Below, in pieces: positions 41,326-54,800 of a stretch of 64,000 nt of DNA. Every line of letters starts with the position of its first letter. Positions within the stretch are counted from its first letter, which is position 1. Location: positions 2,687,560-2,751,559 of the forward strand of contig ML133383.1 in assembly GCA_003864495.1 (NCBI GenBank), read 5' to 3'. Source of the stretch: Nemopilema nomurai (taxonomy: Eukaryota; Cnidaria; Scyphozoa; Rhizostomeae; Rhizostomatidae). The notes beneath the pieces were generated by a model. The model was not told the DNA's origin and did no database searches. It saw nothing but the letters and a program-made list of their open reading frames with translations. The position numbers and the translations under genes were made by a program.

Positions 41326-42807
41326 TAAATGACTTGATTCGAAAATCTCCTTCTCGATTCCAGTATTCAGTCCTCTTGCCTTTTGAATGCATTGCAAGTT
41401 TCAGAGTAAGACTTAAGGTCAAATCAATCCTGCTTTTAAAATGATATGATTTTACAAATATGGTACTAGACAAGAAACTGTCATATGATATGAATCTTTT
41501 CTGTGTTGTCTAAGAACATAACAATATGTATTTTAAAGTAAATACAACAAAAAAATTTTTAAGATCCTCGAAACAAGTTTGTGAAATGCTTGAAAGTTAA
41601 TCTAGAAGTTTTGCTTACAAAATATTTTTATATCTTTAGTTGGAGAATTGCTTTAAAAATTATCTTACTCGGTTTGATGAAAAAGCACATCAGTTTTTTT
41701 CTACTCCTCACCCTTTTCAAACAACAAAGTAGTTGATTTGATCCTATTCATAGGCCGACATAAATTTTTTTAGTGGAAATGCAAGGCATCGGACGAATGA
41801 AATCTAGACGATATTCTCAGATAATATCAATAGCTTCAATTCTATATGTATCAATACAAACTTTGTGCGTATCGGATAAAATCATATTGGATGTAACAAA
41901 GATGGGTCTAGAGGGGGCCAAGAACTGCGTCACTTTTGTCAAGAACTATGCTCAGTGATATGTGTTTTTCCAGAACTCTCACTAGCAAGGCTACATCCAT
42001 ACTAATCAAGTATGTTGTCAATGTAAACAGCATAGTTGTCCATTGACCTTTGATGCTTGATAGCGAATCCAGGGCATTTCTCTGCACCCTCAAGCACTTG
42101 CCTGTATAGTTGTAAATAAACACGTCTTTAAATAAACCTTAGTAAACAGTTCTTCTAGAAGTAGATTTCAACGGAAGTTTGATGTAGCGAAAAAAGAAAT
42201 GAAGAGCAAAATGTAAGTACCAAGAGTATTCACAGAAAAGTTTTATTAGTTAAGGCAATTGGAAATTTTAAAACAACCAATATCCGATGCCGAAGATCTA
42301 GATATTTGGTTGCAAATGCCCTCTCGCGGGAAATTGAAAATCCTCCACCCAACATTTTGACCCTATCACAACAGATATTTCATACTGTACTCATTACCAG
42401 ATACAAATTATTTGTCATCTACTAATATATAATATTAATCATTCTAGAGGAGTAAAGAAAGCTACTTGAAGGAATTCCTTCCTTTTTCTATTTGCTGTCC
42501 GTACCAGCAGAGCTTTCTTTGCCTCGTAATGAAAGGGAGTTTACAAGAACGCTGGATTCGCCATTTTGTTTCATGCAACAAAAACAGTGTCGGTTGAAAA
42601 CAGAGGATCATCTTTATAAAGAGGCATAACTATTTGTAATTTGTTTCAAGTCATCTCCAATACAACCAGATGTTGTATTGATTGATAAGGAATCGGTTCC
42701 ATATTTGTATTAGGACCAAATGAGCGAAAATTCCCGTTTTTAGTCAATCGAAAACTCTAGGCCCATCGTTAATTCAACTGGTTTGTTGACTTGGAAAAGG
42801 TGGCAAA
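41326..42807. other. Spacer: 3' UTR of coiled-coil gene and MFAP1 promoter region
   Basis: The first part is probably 3' UTR, ending near two AATAAA hexamers at 42115-42136. The remaining 670 bp should contain the promoter and leader of MFAP1. I see no clear TATA box and no coding sequence. Confidence 0.5.
42115..42136 (+). terminator. Two AATAAA polyadenylation signals of the coiled-coil gene
   Basis: Canonical hexamers at 42115-42120 and 42131-42136 lie about 800 bp after the coiled-coil gene stop and 670 bp before the MFAP1 start. They are the best candidates for the 3' end of the upstream gene. The placement is inferred from motif and position only. Confidence 0.45.
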
Positions 42808-45800
42808 ATGGAGCCCGTTCGTATGGCAAGTGACTTCAAGCTCCCAACAATTGGAAGAAGGCCAATTCAATCTACTGCCGGTGCTGTGACTATCAGAGGA
42901 GAAAAAGGTAGCTTTTTGTCTGCGGAGAAACTGTTGTTAAGCAAATAGTAGTACACACATTTATTTGGCTCTTTATAGCCTTTGACAGTTTTGCGATCTG
43001 TAAATGAGTTAGGAAACAGCTAAAACAACCTCACTGTGATATTTGACAGACTTTCCTGAGGACAGATCTAGGAACTAGAATTTTATAATCAGGGATATAC
43101 GTGTCTGTGTATAAAGACGGTTAGAATATCGTTTTCTTGATATTTTCATATAATTTAATGTTTTGTTGTAGCTTATACGACTTTCCTTTTTTCTGATATT
43201 TGTATTGTGAGGGTGGAATTTTTGGTACATTTCTGTGCAATTAGGAAATGCTCCCATGGTAGACAAGAATTAGATGACTTGTTTTCATATTTTTTAATAA
43301 GCCAGTTCAATGAGGCATAAATATTAAGTGTTTTAATTAACAAAAACTATCAATATTAAGCTATCAGTTCCTTCCCTTTTGATAGTTTCAATGCCTCCAG
43401 AAGTAAACATTATTTTTTTGTTTAAGGTGAAATTATTATTGAAAAAGTCCCCGTGAAAAGATATGTTGCTGGAAAAAGGTGAGTTTTCTATGTTTATACA
43501 TAAACATTGCATTCTATAAAGCTTCTAAGCTGCATTAGCTCTCAGTTTCATAATTGCCTTGTAGGCTAATAACTGTATTTTATATTATGATATTGAAACC
43601 TTATCCCATGATAACGAAGGGTCAATATCTAGAGAAATTAAAAATATTTTGCCCTAATGCCTAGCCTGAGTCATAAGTTGCATCTATTGAAAAATCTCTT
43701 GCCTTCTTGAAGTCAATTTCTTCCAACATATTTGTCAACTACAATTATTAATCTAGCTGTGGTCTTTTATATGTATATGTATAACATCTTAATTCTTTTT
43801 ATTCAATTTGAAATTCCCAAATTTGAATTTCCTATTAAAGTTGGGAGAACTGTATTGTTGGACTGTAAAACCTACTTTTAAATGTGATTAGCACATCCAG
43901 AGCTGTAAGAAATATTTTCTTTACTGGAGACCTAGGAAGCATGTTAAACATTTTCCATTTGATAAAAGTGCTGTGTAGTTCTACCAATACTATGCATAAA
44001 TTTTTTGAAGGGCTTATTACTTATTTAGTCTGGTGAAAGTTTCAAATAAAATATTGAAATTTGGCCGTTGTTGGATCTTTTCTTTTTTTTGGCAAGTTTT
44101 CTGTTTATAAAAAAGAATATAGAACATAATTATATAGTTGTTTTTTATGTTTTGTTGAGAATTTTCTGCGAACCAAAAATGATTTGTGGGAATCTAGTTC
44201 TGTTTCCGATTTCTAGCTCTGAGCACATCATGAAGTCAACTTTTTTTGTAATAGGCCTGATTATGCCCCTATGGAGTCAAGTGATGAAGAAAGTGAAGAG
44301 GAGAATCAAAATGAAATTGAACCAGAGAGCCCTGAACAGGTAGATATAAGGGTCAAAACTTTCTTTGGCTTTCTTGTTATGGGTTATGGGCAGTAAAAAT
44401 AAAAATATGGTTTCTTACTGTTCTTTAAACCTCATTGTTTTGTTTTGTGGATTACTGACAACAATAAAAAGGATTAGAGTTTTTCATTTAGCGCTTGTAG
44501 CTTATTCAAAAGCTAGTGTTATACTCATATATAATCAATATAAAGTGTTGACAATTTTTTAATTCAACTGTTGATTTAATTTTTGCTATATCAAATTAAT
44601 TAATAACTTGATGAATATATTCATTACGATGTTCATTATTAAGCTATAATTTGTTTGAAGCAGCATTTTATTAGATATTAAGTGGAGCATAAATACTTTG
44701 ATAAGTATTGTAATTATAATGTTTCTGCTGTCAAATTTGTCAAATTATACATACAAGGTTTTGTTATAGGTTTGAAATATCAAAAAAATTCATGATTGAA
44801 ATTATATTCAAATATTAGAAGTTATGTAATATATTAGGAGCTTTGGGATAAGGCATCCACAAAATCTATAAGTTAAGTATAAATTTGTGAATCTGTTTTA
44901 CCCATCAAAACAACATGTCTAACTTCTCTAGGTACAACTCTTGTGTCAAGGTTTAGACAGCCCTTGTTCAAAGTAGCAGTACTGTTTTTTCATTATGTTG
45001 TTTCTCATTTTTGAAGGTAAGAGTTGAAGACATAGAAGATAAGGCTGACCAGTATGAAAGGTAGGTTACTTTTTAAATATTTGTTGTGTTTTGTAGCTGC
45101 TGAAAAACTAAGGTTTTGAAGAAATAACACAAAACTTTTTTTTTTATGATTTTTTGGTCATAAGTATTCTGCTGTTCTTCATTTTTGGCATTTTGGTAAG
45201 TATGTTTCTGGGTATGATTTTTAGATACAGTTGGTAATGATATTCTTGAAGATTGCAGATCATTCTTTAGTGGTTAAAAATTTCTCTCTTTTCCAGAATC
45301 AGGGAAGACCATGGTCATCGAATTCATGAGCCAGAAGTCATCTCGATGGAAATGGAGTCAAAGGAAGTAAGCATGGTTGTCTTAAAACTTTCTTTGTCAT
45401 TTAACTGCTTGGTAAAGTTCATTAGTTTTCATTTGTTCCTTCCCTAATTCATTTATTGGAAAATTTGTCTTTATCAACCTGAGTTTGTTGTTATTTTGAA
45501 TCTGGAGTCTTGTTATTTTGAATGAAGCATTGAACTGAAAAAGGTGTTATTTCCATAAAATATTTTGCTAGATATTTAATTAAAAAGTGTGATCAAATTC
45601 TGGTATATTCTTTGAGTGAATCTCATTCAGTTTGTTGTTAGTTAAAATTTTCTATTTTCAAATAACTTTCTTGCAAATGAGCTTTAAGCTTTGGTTTTTG
45701 AAGAAAATTGAAGCAGTGGAACAGAATTTTGATGCTGTATTGTCCGAGATTGAGAAATTGTGAATTTCCTTTTTGTTTTAAAATCAGCCTTTAGCAGAAA

Positions 45801-48800
45801 AATCAGGCAAATCAAGTCTCAATGTTACATTTTCCCATTTCTTCTAGGACTATGGTCACAGAAGAAGAGAACCAGTTGAGGAGAGCAGGTATGACATAGC
45901 CTTTTTTCTGTTGTAAAGTTTTCTTCATGTACATTTAAAAATGCATTGTATCATATATCCGTTATGTAGGTTATTCTGTTTCACAATGAGCTGATTTAAT
46001 TGAAAGAAATAAAATTGACAGAAAAAGAATTGAAATACACAAATGAACTAGAGATAAATGTTGAACTTATAAGGAGTTTAAAGAAATTTTGTGTAATTGG
46101 AAAACAGACAATGAGTAGTTAAATTTGGGTTGAATTTGAGCTTGAGATATTTAGTAATGTTACAGTTGGAGTAATGTATTTGTTCCATATAGAAGATGAC
46201 GTGTTGGTTTTCTTGCATACATGAGCATTTCAAAGATGAATTGAAATTATGTCATTGCTGAATATATGAAATTCAGTTATTACAGTTTAGGGATGTTGTT
46301 TTTTCAACATCAGCTCTCTTTTAGTGAATATAGTTGATTTTTTTTGCCAATGGAAACCTCATTTCATAGAATGAATTTGATTTTCTTTCCTACGTATTCA
46401 CTTCAGTATTCTGAATCATTGACTCCTTTTTCCAATTACAGTGAGGACGAAGAATTGGATGAAGATGTAAGTATTTGAAGCATATAGAGTATTTAAATTT
46501 CCCAATATATTCATGAAACTCAAATTTATGCGACTTTTAACAATTCAGAGGGTTGAAGTATTGTAAATTTCTAGATGCCTTGAGTAGGTCACTGCAATAC
46601 GCTTTTTAAAGAAATATACACTATCTAATCTTTCTTGATATTTGCCATGATTGTCGCATGTTTCTTTTGGCAGTTGTTACTTACATTTGACTTTTCATTT
46701 GCTTTATCAAAAAAATGAAACATGCATCTTTGTGTGTCCTGCATCTTTGGGCATATTTTGTCCAAGAGGGTCAAGCAAATACTTGTTCCAGGATGCTTAT
46801 TCCTCTGATTGTAAGCTAGTTATTGAAATCCTTTTAATTGTGTGCCTTTCAGGAAATGCAAAGCAGAAGAGAAGCATTGAGAAGGAGGGCCCAATACAAA
46901 GTTCATGAAGAAAAGGTCTTAAAGATGCACTGAAAATTATGAGCTCTCTTTACAATATATATATTGCCAATATTTAAAATATGGTTTACTATTTTTCAGT
47001 AAGAAGAGAAATCGTATTTAGTTCTATTTGTTCCCATTTCTCGCTTTATGATTTATATATGCAGAAGCAATCATTCATGCATCAGTTTTGATGTTCATGA
47101 TTATATTCTGTTTTTTCCATTGTCAGTTATAAAATGCTTCATTTTTCATTCTAACAAGCTTTTAGTGTCTGTAGCTATACAATGCAAATACCGTCTATAT
47201 CTGTACCACCATGAGATACATGATATATACATAAAATTAAACTGTCTTACATTCTGTCTAGGATATCCTAGATGTTGAAGAAGAAATTGAGGAAGAAGAT
47301 GAAGAAGAAGAGGTATCTTAAAATGATTTCGATGGAAATGCTAAAAATGAGAATTTTCCCTTTATTGATCATTTGGCTACTTCAGTTACCCTTTGTAGGG
47401 ATTGCCTTTATCTTTAAAAACCTATTTTGAATGTTATTGTCTATGATGGAAACCTTATACTACAGCAACACATATTGTTTAATAGCTAGCAGACAGACAT
47501 GTCATACAATATACGCCCTTTGTAATGCAGTAATGCGGTACAAAGTCAATGTTGGCTTAAACTTTGATTCTACTTAGATGAAAATATCCATATGTATTGG
47601 TTGACTGTTGATACATTTGTTTCGTAGTCATCGGAATACGAAGAGTACTCTGACTCAGATGACGAGACTGGGCTGAGACTAAAGCCAGTATTTGTCAGAA
47701 AGTGAGTCAGTGCATTTCAAACTCAAATGACATTTGCTTATCAGCTTCTATTTCGTATGCAGAATTTGCTCTTTCAATTAGGCACTTGTTAAGTAAGGCG
47801 CTTGATTTTAATGGTTTTGATGTTAGGGACTTTGGATCTCATAATTTCCTTGGCTAGTGGATCATGCTTTGTACGGTTATCTATTATCTATTAATGAAAG
47901 AATGAGGTGTCTGAAACGTCTCCGAAATCTATATATTTTGAGTTATCCACAAAGTTCTAATACCTCTTTATCCTTCTCTAAAAGTTTAAAATTTCAGCAT
48001 GTTTTATTAAATGGGGATAGCTTGCACATCCCTATATTTTGTGCAAATGTTGTAAGTAACGGTTTACAGCTTGCTGTTCTAGAGGAGCCACAATTTTGTA
48101 ACATAATTCTTAACTTAAAGTAAAAACCTTGATAGCGAAAAGGAAATTGGACTTGTTAGTGATTAGATAGTCCAGTTGGTTTTGACTAAGTTGGAATGCG
48201 CTGCTGGGGTATGCTTACAAGATCGACATTTAGTCGGCAATTATTTTTTGCCTAAAAATTTCGTTACTCAAACTATGCAGCTATGCCGGCTGGGATAAGT
48301 CCAGTTCCCAACAGAATTTCAGCTCCTAGCGATATGAGTGTCTAGAGGTACATGTCTTGAAACCGCAATGTCAATCGTTTTCTAGGGATGATCGTGTGAC
48401 GGTCCAAGAGCGAGAGAAGGTCCTGCACGAGAACGAGGTATCTGAAGAGAAGGCAAAACGGCTTGCAGACGAGCGGAAAAAGACAGCTACAAGGGTGAGT
48501 TACTTCATTTGCATTCACAGTAGATTTACATACCACAATCAGTGGGTGTTCTGGTGTTAACCTCACGAATTCCGTACCCATTGGCCTATTCATCTATTGG
48601 GAGGAGAGTGGCTGGCATTCTCTACCGGCTCACATTGTCAATTTTGAGAGCGCGCTTGACATGTGGGCTGGAAAAAGTGCTGGCAGCTTTGAATTCTCTC
48701 ATACGCTTGGTGTGGATAAAGGCCGGTTTCCACTTGATTCGCGCTGGTCGCGCGACTGAGCGGATGCACTTTTGAGCATACGCAAAACACAACTTCCTCT

Positions 48801-51800
48801 TTCGCAGCGAATGCGTATAGCTTGAGAAAATATGGAAGGTTTGAAGAGCCAAGATTTAATAGCGTTGATTCAAAAACTGCAATCACAGCAGAGTGACGGT
48901 GGTGCTGGGGAATCAGAAGAACGTTCCCCCAGAGAAGGAAACGATTCTGGCCATTCGCCCATTCACTCATTCGCCAGGTCGCGCGACCAGTGCGAATCAA
49001 GTGGAAACCGGCCTTAAGAAAGGCAGTTTATAAAGGAATGGACAACCAGCTTAAAAGTAATTTTCCTGAATTGCAATAAGTATGTTTGGCTTCTTATTCA
49101 TTTTCTATATCTTCCTCGACTGCACCATCCAAGAAAGCCTGTATTCATCAGTCACTGCTAGAAATGTTGCCAGCCCAACAGAGTCATAAAACATTGCTTT
49201 TCTCTCGAAGGCCTTCAGTATGCAGCCAAAACTGTCTTTGATTGATAGGCTGTACAGAAGATCTGTCTTCACTCACACCCTGTGTTAGTACTTCCCATTA
49301 TAGGCATCCACTAAGCAATAACGCTGCTGATTGCCATTTTGGTCAATATCTTTGTCAATCGACAGAGGGACGTGTCTATGAGGATGATGATGGTGGAGTT
49401 ACGGCTTTTCTAACTAGAAAACCAGGCATATAGATAGCTGATTTAAGATTTAGATATAAGATGGCTAGATGTATGATTTATAGGTGGATTAATACAGAAT
49501 GATGTCTGGTTTTTTAAGCATCTGAGTGATAGGAAATGCGTGTGCGTTGCATTATCAAATGTCCTTGCTCTTAGAATAAAAGACGCTTGAAGTTAAAAGC
49601 CTTGGCTTAGATTTGCATCTGATACATATTTGTTTTTTATTTTATAGATACTCTAAATTTCCCATGCACGAATTAAAGCGCATCAATTTATTCATCAACT
49701 CAATTTGTTCATGTAGCTTTAAGCAATTAAGATGATTGAAGTGTTGGCAAAACTTAGCAGCCTTAAAATGAGGTTTTCAAGATATTTCACCTTCAGAATT
49801 GCGCACTTTCCAATCTTTCTTAATATTAGCCATGTTTTTCGTGTCTACTTTTTTTTGCAGCTGTTATACACAATTCAAAAAGTCTTTACTTGTTTCCTCG
49901 TCTTCTTCGCTTTTGTATGATTCAATTCGATGTATTTTACATAATTTTTCTAGATGATAAATGACATTGTTCGCGAAGAGCTCAAAGAAGTTCAGGGTGG
50001 TAAGTGATACTTGATATTGCAAATGGTTCTTATAAAAGTTTCCATCTACGAGTTAACAGTTTCTGTCATTGCCTTTCGCTATAGGAAGCCATTACACTAC
50101 GTTAAGTTTTTTTACTCATCCAAACGTCATTCAATCAAGGCCTTTGCAATCGAAGTATTATTTTAACCGAGCTTAAATAGAAACTTAAACATTTATGGAT
50201 TAAGCGGCGAATGGGTATTTCCCATAATTCTAGACTGTGAATTTCAAAATAACAGTTGACAGTGAAACATAAACACAACACGTAATGCAGAAGAAGCGCA
50301 TTTAGATTTAGAAATTGTGAATAACTCAAAGCAGATGTTTTGTAGCTGACAAATTTAGGGAAACTGTTATAACACAATATGTTAAAGTTTTTAAAAATGT
50401 GAAGCCTCTGTTGATAACTTTAGTAAAGATGTGTTGATTATGCGGGAACATTTGTGATAATTGATCGTATTACGTCATTCATTTAGCTTGTATGACCCAA
50501 TGAATTGCCCTTCAAACACTTCCAATACATTCCACTGGCTAGAATTGCGATTGACGTCAGAAGTCGTGCATGTTTACTGCTGCTCCTGTGAAGCACATCT
50601 CTTATCCATTGATATTAAACGAAAGCCCTGAATTATATATGCTGCCTAAGAAGAGAGTTTTATTTGACAGTTAAATTCATCTAGATAAGAATTGTTGTAA
50701 CCGGGGTCTTGTGTTGTAGAGCGATGAGTCATTTTTAAGCATTGCAAGCTACATTGACTACCTTCTAAGGCAAAACCACCTTGCCTTGGATTTTCCTTGT
50801 CACAGTTTTTGCCATAGCCCTTGCAGTGTGCTCATGCCTAGATGACTTGACCCTCGAAGGTTCCTGCTCTCATGTTTACGCTTAATTGCTGTTTGATCTG
50901 TATGTTTGCTGGAAAATTCGCAATCATCGAGCGTTTTATTCACTCGAAGCCTAGTTTGATTTGCAGTGCGGCCAAATAACAATCTAGCTATCTGATGGTG
51001 ATTTGGGATTAATATCAACCTTTTGTAACTTTGATTCTATATTATTCTATACCATATCATTCTGCACACGACATTTCCAAAAAAATAATTCAATTCGTGC
51101 AATTCAAGTTGCAATTGTCAACTGTTGCTTTATGATTCATGTTTTCTAATATCTTGTATCTAGCTGTCAAGTTGGTTTTGTGAAAATGTTATCGATCTAA
51201 TGTGATTTCTGTCTAGACAGAGATGATTTCCTTTGAAGCCTTATTTATCTAATTCGAAACGATAAAAGTTCCCGGACGAGACAGTTTTGTATCTTACTGA
51301 TAACTGCGATCAATTAGTATTGACGTGTACCAGGTTTTCATATTGACGTGCTATTGTTTAACGTATCGTTGATAACTTTGTTTACGTGGAATCCCTTTGC
51401 CACGTTGCCATATGTTTGCTTTTTACCAAGCGCTTGGCTAGATCCGATGGTTAACACCCAAAGATGAACTATGTTGCCTGAAAGTACCAGAAAAGCATGA
51501 AAAAGAGTTTCAACAGAACTTTTTTATTAGACTGCGATTGTTCCAATCAATTTTTAATATCCTTACTGCATTAACGTCTTCACGCAAGAAGAATATTTTG
51601 AAAATATAGTAATTGACAAAGAAGAGCTGGTTTGTTAAATGATTTGCTCTTTGAACATTTTCCTTTAGGAGTGTCTCAGTAAAGAGTCTGTAGTGTGCAA
51701 ATATACATATAAAATATTCTCTTACAAGTATATACATATAAATGTGAAATTTATACAATAAAATTGTGTGAAATTTTATATCAACTCTAGCAGTAATGAA

Positions 51801-54800
51801 CTTTATTGATGAAGTAAAGGATATTCCTTTATATACATCCAAGTATAATTGGCAACTACAAATTTACCAGACATGTGTAATAGACATTTTTAATATGTCG
51901 AATTATACTTTTTCCTGCTTCTCTTATTTTACATTGCTTTTTAATAGAATATCACTTATTATTTTTAGTCGAAACAGAGGAGCAAATAGTTGTTACGGAT
52001 GAAGAAAATGACGAGGAGGAGGTATTTGTGCTTGCTTTTGTATTTGCTGTCTGGGTACTAAGACAGTATTTCGTAGCTGCAAAGTCAAAAGTTACTTTTT
52101 AAATTGCCCCAATTGACATAAGATACTGGCGTGGTATTGTCGGATGCCTTGATCTGTATTGACTACTTTTGACATCAAAGAACCTGTGTTGTATTTACAA
52201 ATGAATGTTTGGTCTTTTGGCTTTGTCAGATAATTCTTTATTTCTTAAAAACCCTTGATGCAACATGGACTGTACTCCAGAATGCATTTCAAACTTCTGC
52301 AGTAACCCAACAAATTCATAATCGATACTCAACAAAAGAGTTCTTCTTCTTATTTAACAAGCATGCATTATTTTTTGTGGGCTTTTATCGATCTTTGTAA
52401 AATTGGTGTCTTTTTTGATGCTCAAAATGTTTTGTTGAATTTAGTATGAAGCTTGGAAAGTTCGCGAATTAAAAAGAATCAAGAGGGATCGAGATGAAAG
52501 GGAATCGTACGTATCAACAATTTTTACTCAGAGTTATTATTTTATAATTTGCTTCATCATAATTTCAAGTGAAAATCTGTAAGCAAGAGTGGTTTTTATC
52601 ATACTCGCTAACTCAATTTAAAGTGAAAAGAGGCGTATTTCATTTGGCGATCGTATGACAGACTTGAAGTTCAACATTCAACTGAAGATGGCAAGCGCAG
52701 TGAACAGTTTTGTGCATATCCAAAAGTGAATGTTCTGTCTTTGCAGTATCAAGCAATTAGCATTCACATGTTAAGCTATTGTTTTGTTCCAATGCAGTGA
52801 TCGTAGCGAATTGTCCAATAATTTTTATTCCAGTCAAACTGATTAATCATTTTTAAAGCACATCCTACTCCCATTCCATTGCTGCATCTTTTTATCTCTT
52901 TATTAGGCTCAAATTCTTTCTAACATTTGTCACTGTAGGCTTGAAACGGTTTTAAACAGCCGCTAGTCGAGAAATAAAATATATTCGCTTTTTTGGAGCT
53001 TTATGATTCACAAGAAATAAGAGACCTTACATTGTTATTGGTAGAAAGAAATCTGGCCTATCCAAAGGTTTACCAGGTTTTGGCGCCAAAATCGTTTATT
53101 GCCTAGATGACGTCACCATAATTATGATTGTTGCTGTTGTTTTTGTTGTTGCTGCTGTTGCTGCTGTTTTTGTTTTATTTGGTGTTATTTTAGAGAGGCT
53201 AGAGGTTTAAAGGTGTATACCTTAGCTGTGCCAGCAAGGTCTCAATTGCTGAGCAGCCAAGCTTACCCTGCCTACCAGTGTTAATGAAATCCCTAGTTGT
53301 GAGCATTAATCAATTCCTATAAACCACAAGATGTTTACTATTGAAGACATCTCTACGCATCTAGCTCAATTTCCGAGGTCACGTGCCGTAGCAATCAAGG
53401 AAGCCATCATAATTCACTGCATTAGTTGTCAATGCAATTGTTGAAGCAGGGAGACTGGGAACCATTCTATTCCAAAAACTTGCTCACTCCAACAGCTCTG
53501 GGCCAATCTGCTCTCGAACCCTGTATACTTTCAACGGGCCTTCCCAACAAAGAAAGGCTGAACCTGCCTACCTCTGACGATGTGAAATGCTGATGTGAAA
53601 GATGGAATCCTTTGATTTTGCAAACCCACTCAGTTTTTATAGATATGAATTGCCGTAGGGCCATTTTGTATTTCCAGTTCACTCCAAGAGGCCTGTTATT
53701 GAATCAGACATGCTTGCTATTTGATTAAATTCATTGCAATGTCCGACAGATTCAAGGTTTATCAGCCCCTGTTCATGAATACCTTTGCGACTCATTTCTA
53801 GCAAATTCATGGACATTTAGACATGCTAGCCCACATTTCGATTGTGCACTTGGATTCGAATAACGTGGACATCTCATTTGATTGAGCAATTACGTCACAG
53901 CTTTCGACTCTCGGCTAGGTCACGAACAATTGGCCTTCGTTGGCTATTGCGTAAGGGCGGCAATGTAACTGTAACTTAGGCGCACAGATGTTTTTGGGCT
54001 GTTTGATTTCATACGGAGTTTCTGACAACGAAAAACCCCAGCGATTATGACTAATCGAGCGAAGATAATCTACGTTTCATGGGCAGAAGCCTTGTGATGA
54101 AAACTGGCCGCCACTTGACGCTATCAAAGTTCAACAGCGGGGTGTTCTCACTAGACACTAAGCGATTTTGCCCCCAATTGCACAGTTCTCCTTCTCCCCC
54201 CAAAATATGAAGATAAAACTTTACATTTCCCGTGACATGTGTGGTGTGGTCCAACAGGGGGATTATGATTCTAGTTCACTAGGCACCGTCGATTCCGTTA
54301 AAGGCAGCTTGATAACTGATATAGCATTTGGTAAAATTAAACATATTGTGCCTTGGTCGTCTTCCTAACTGTACTTGATCCACTCTCTGGCCTAGTATTC
54401 TTCATCATAAGCGTTGATTTTGTTCTTCGCCTGATTTGTTATTTGCTTGAAATGGTATGGATGCCCTAGTCAAAGAAGGCTAAGCTAGTTGGTTGTGTAT
54501 TGAATAGGTAACTTGTAGTCGCCTCATTCTCAATTCAATGGAATCAGAACCTGTTTTTGTTTTAAGACTGGTGTTCTTACAAAATCTTTTTTACTCAAAA
54601 CATAAGGAAAATTAATGTGTTGCGACTCTATTTTGTTTTTTCTCGGTTTTTCGGTTCGAAGAATTGCTTGACATGGTAAGTCTTTCCAAGGCTAATTCGC
54701 GAATGTTTGCATTGTAGACGAGACAAGGAGCGCGCAGAGGTGGAGCGACTGCACGGGATGACTGAGGAGGAGAGACGAAACGAATTCAGAAGCAATCCCA

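Noticed and set aside
40111..41473. Minus-strand His/Ser- and Phe/Ile-rich ORFs and plus-strand Met-rich ORFs over the acidic tail
   Set aside because: Shadows of the purine-rich GAA/GAT coding sequence in other frames.
47313..47627. Possible U12-type intron (donor GTATCTT)
   Set aside because: It does not match the full U12 donor (RTATCCTT), and no TTCCTTAAC branch site is present near the acceptor.
48638..49017. Minus-strand 120-codon ORF across the MITE
   Set aside because: It spans the MITE and its left flank, so it is antisense and chance. The plus-strand 61-codon frame is kept only as a possible transposon remnant.
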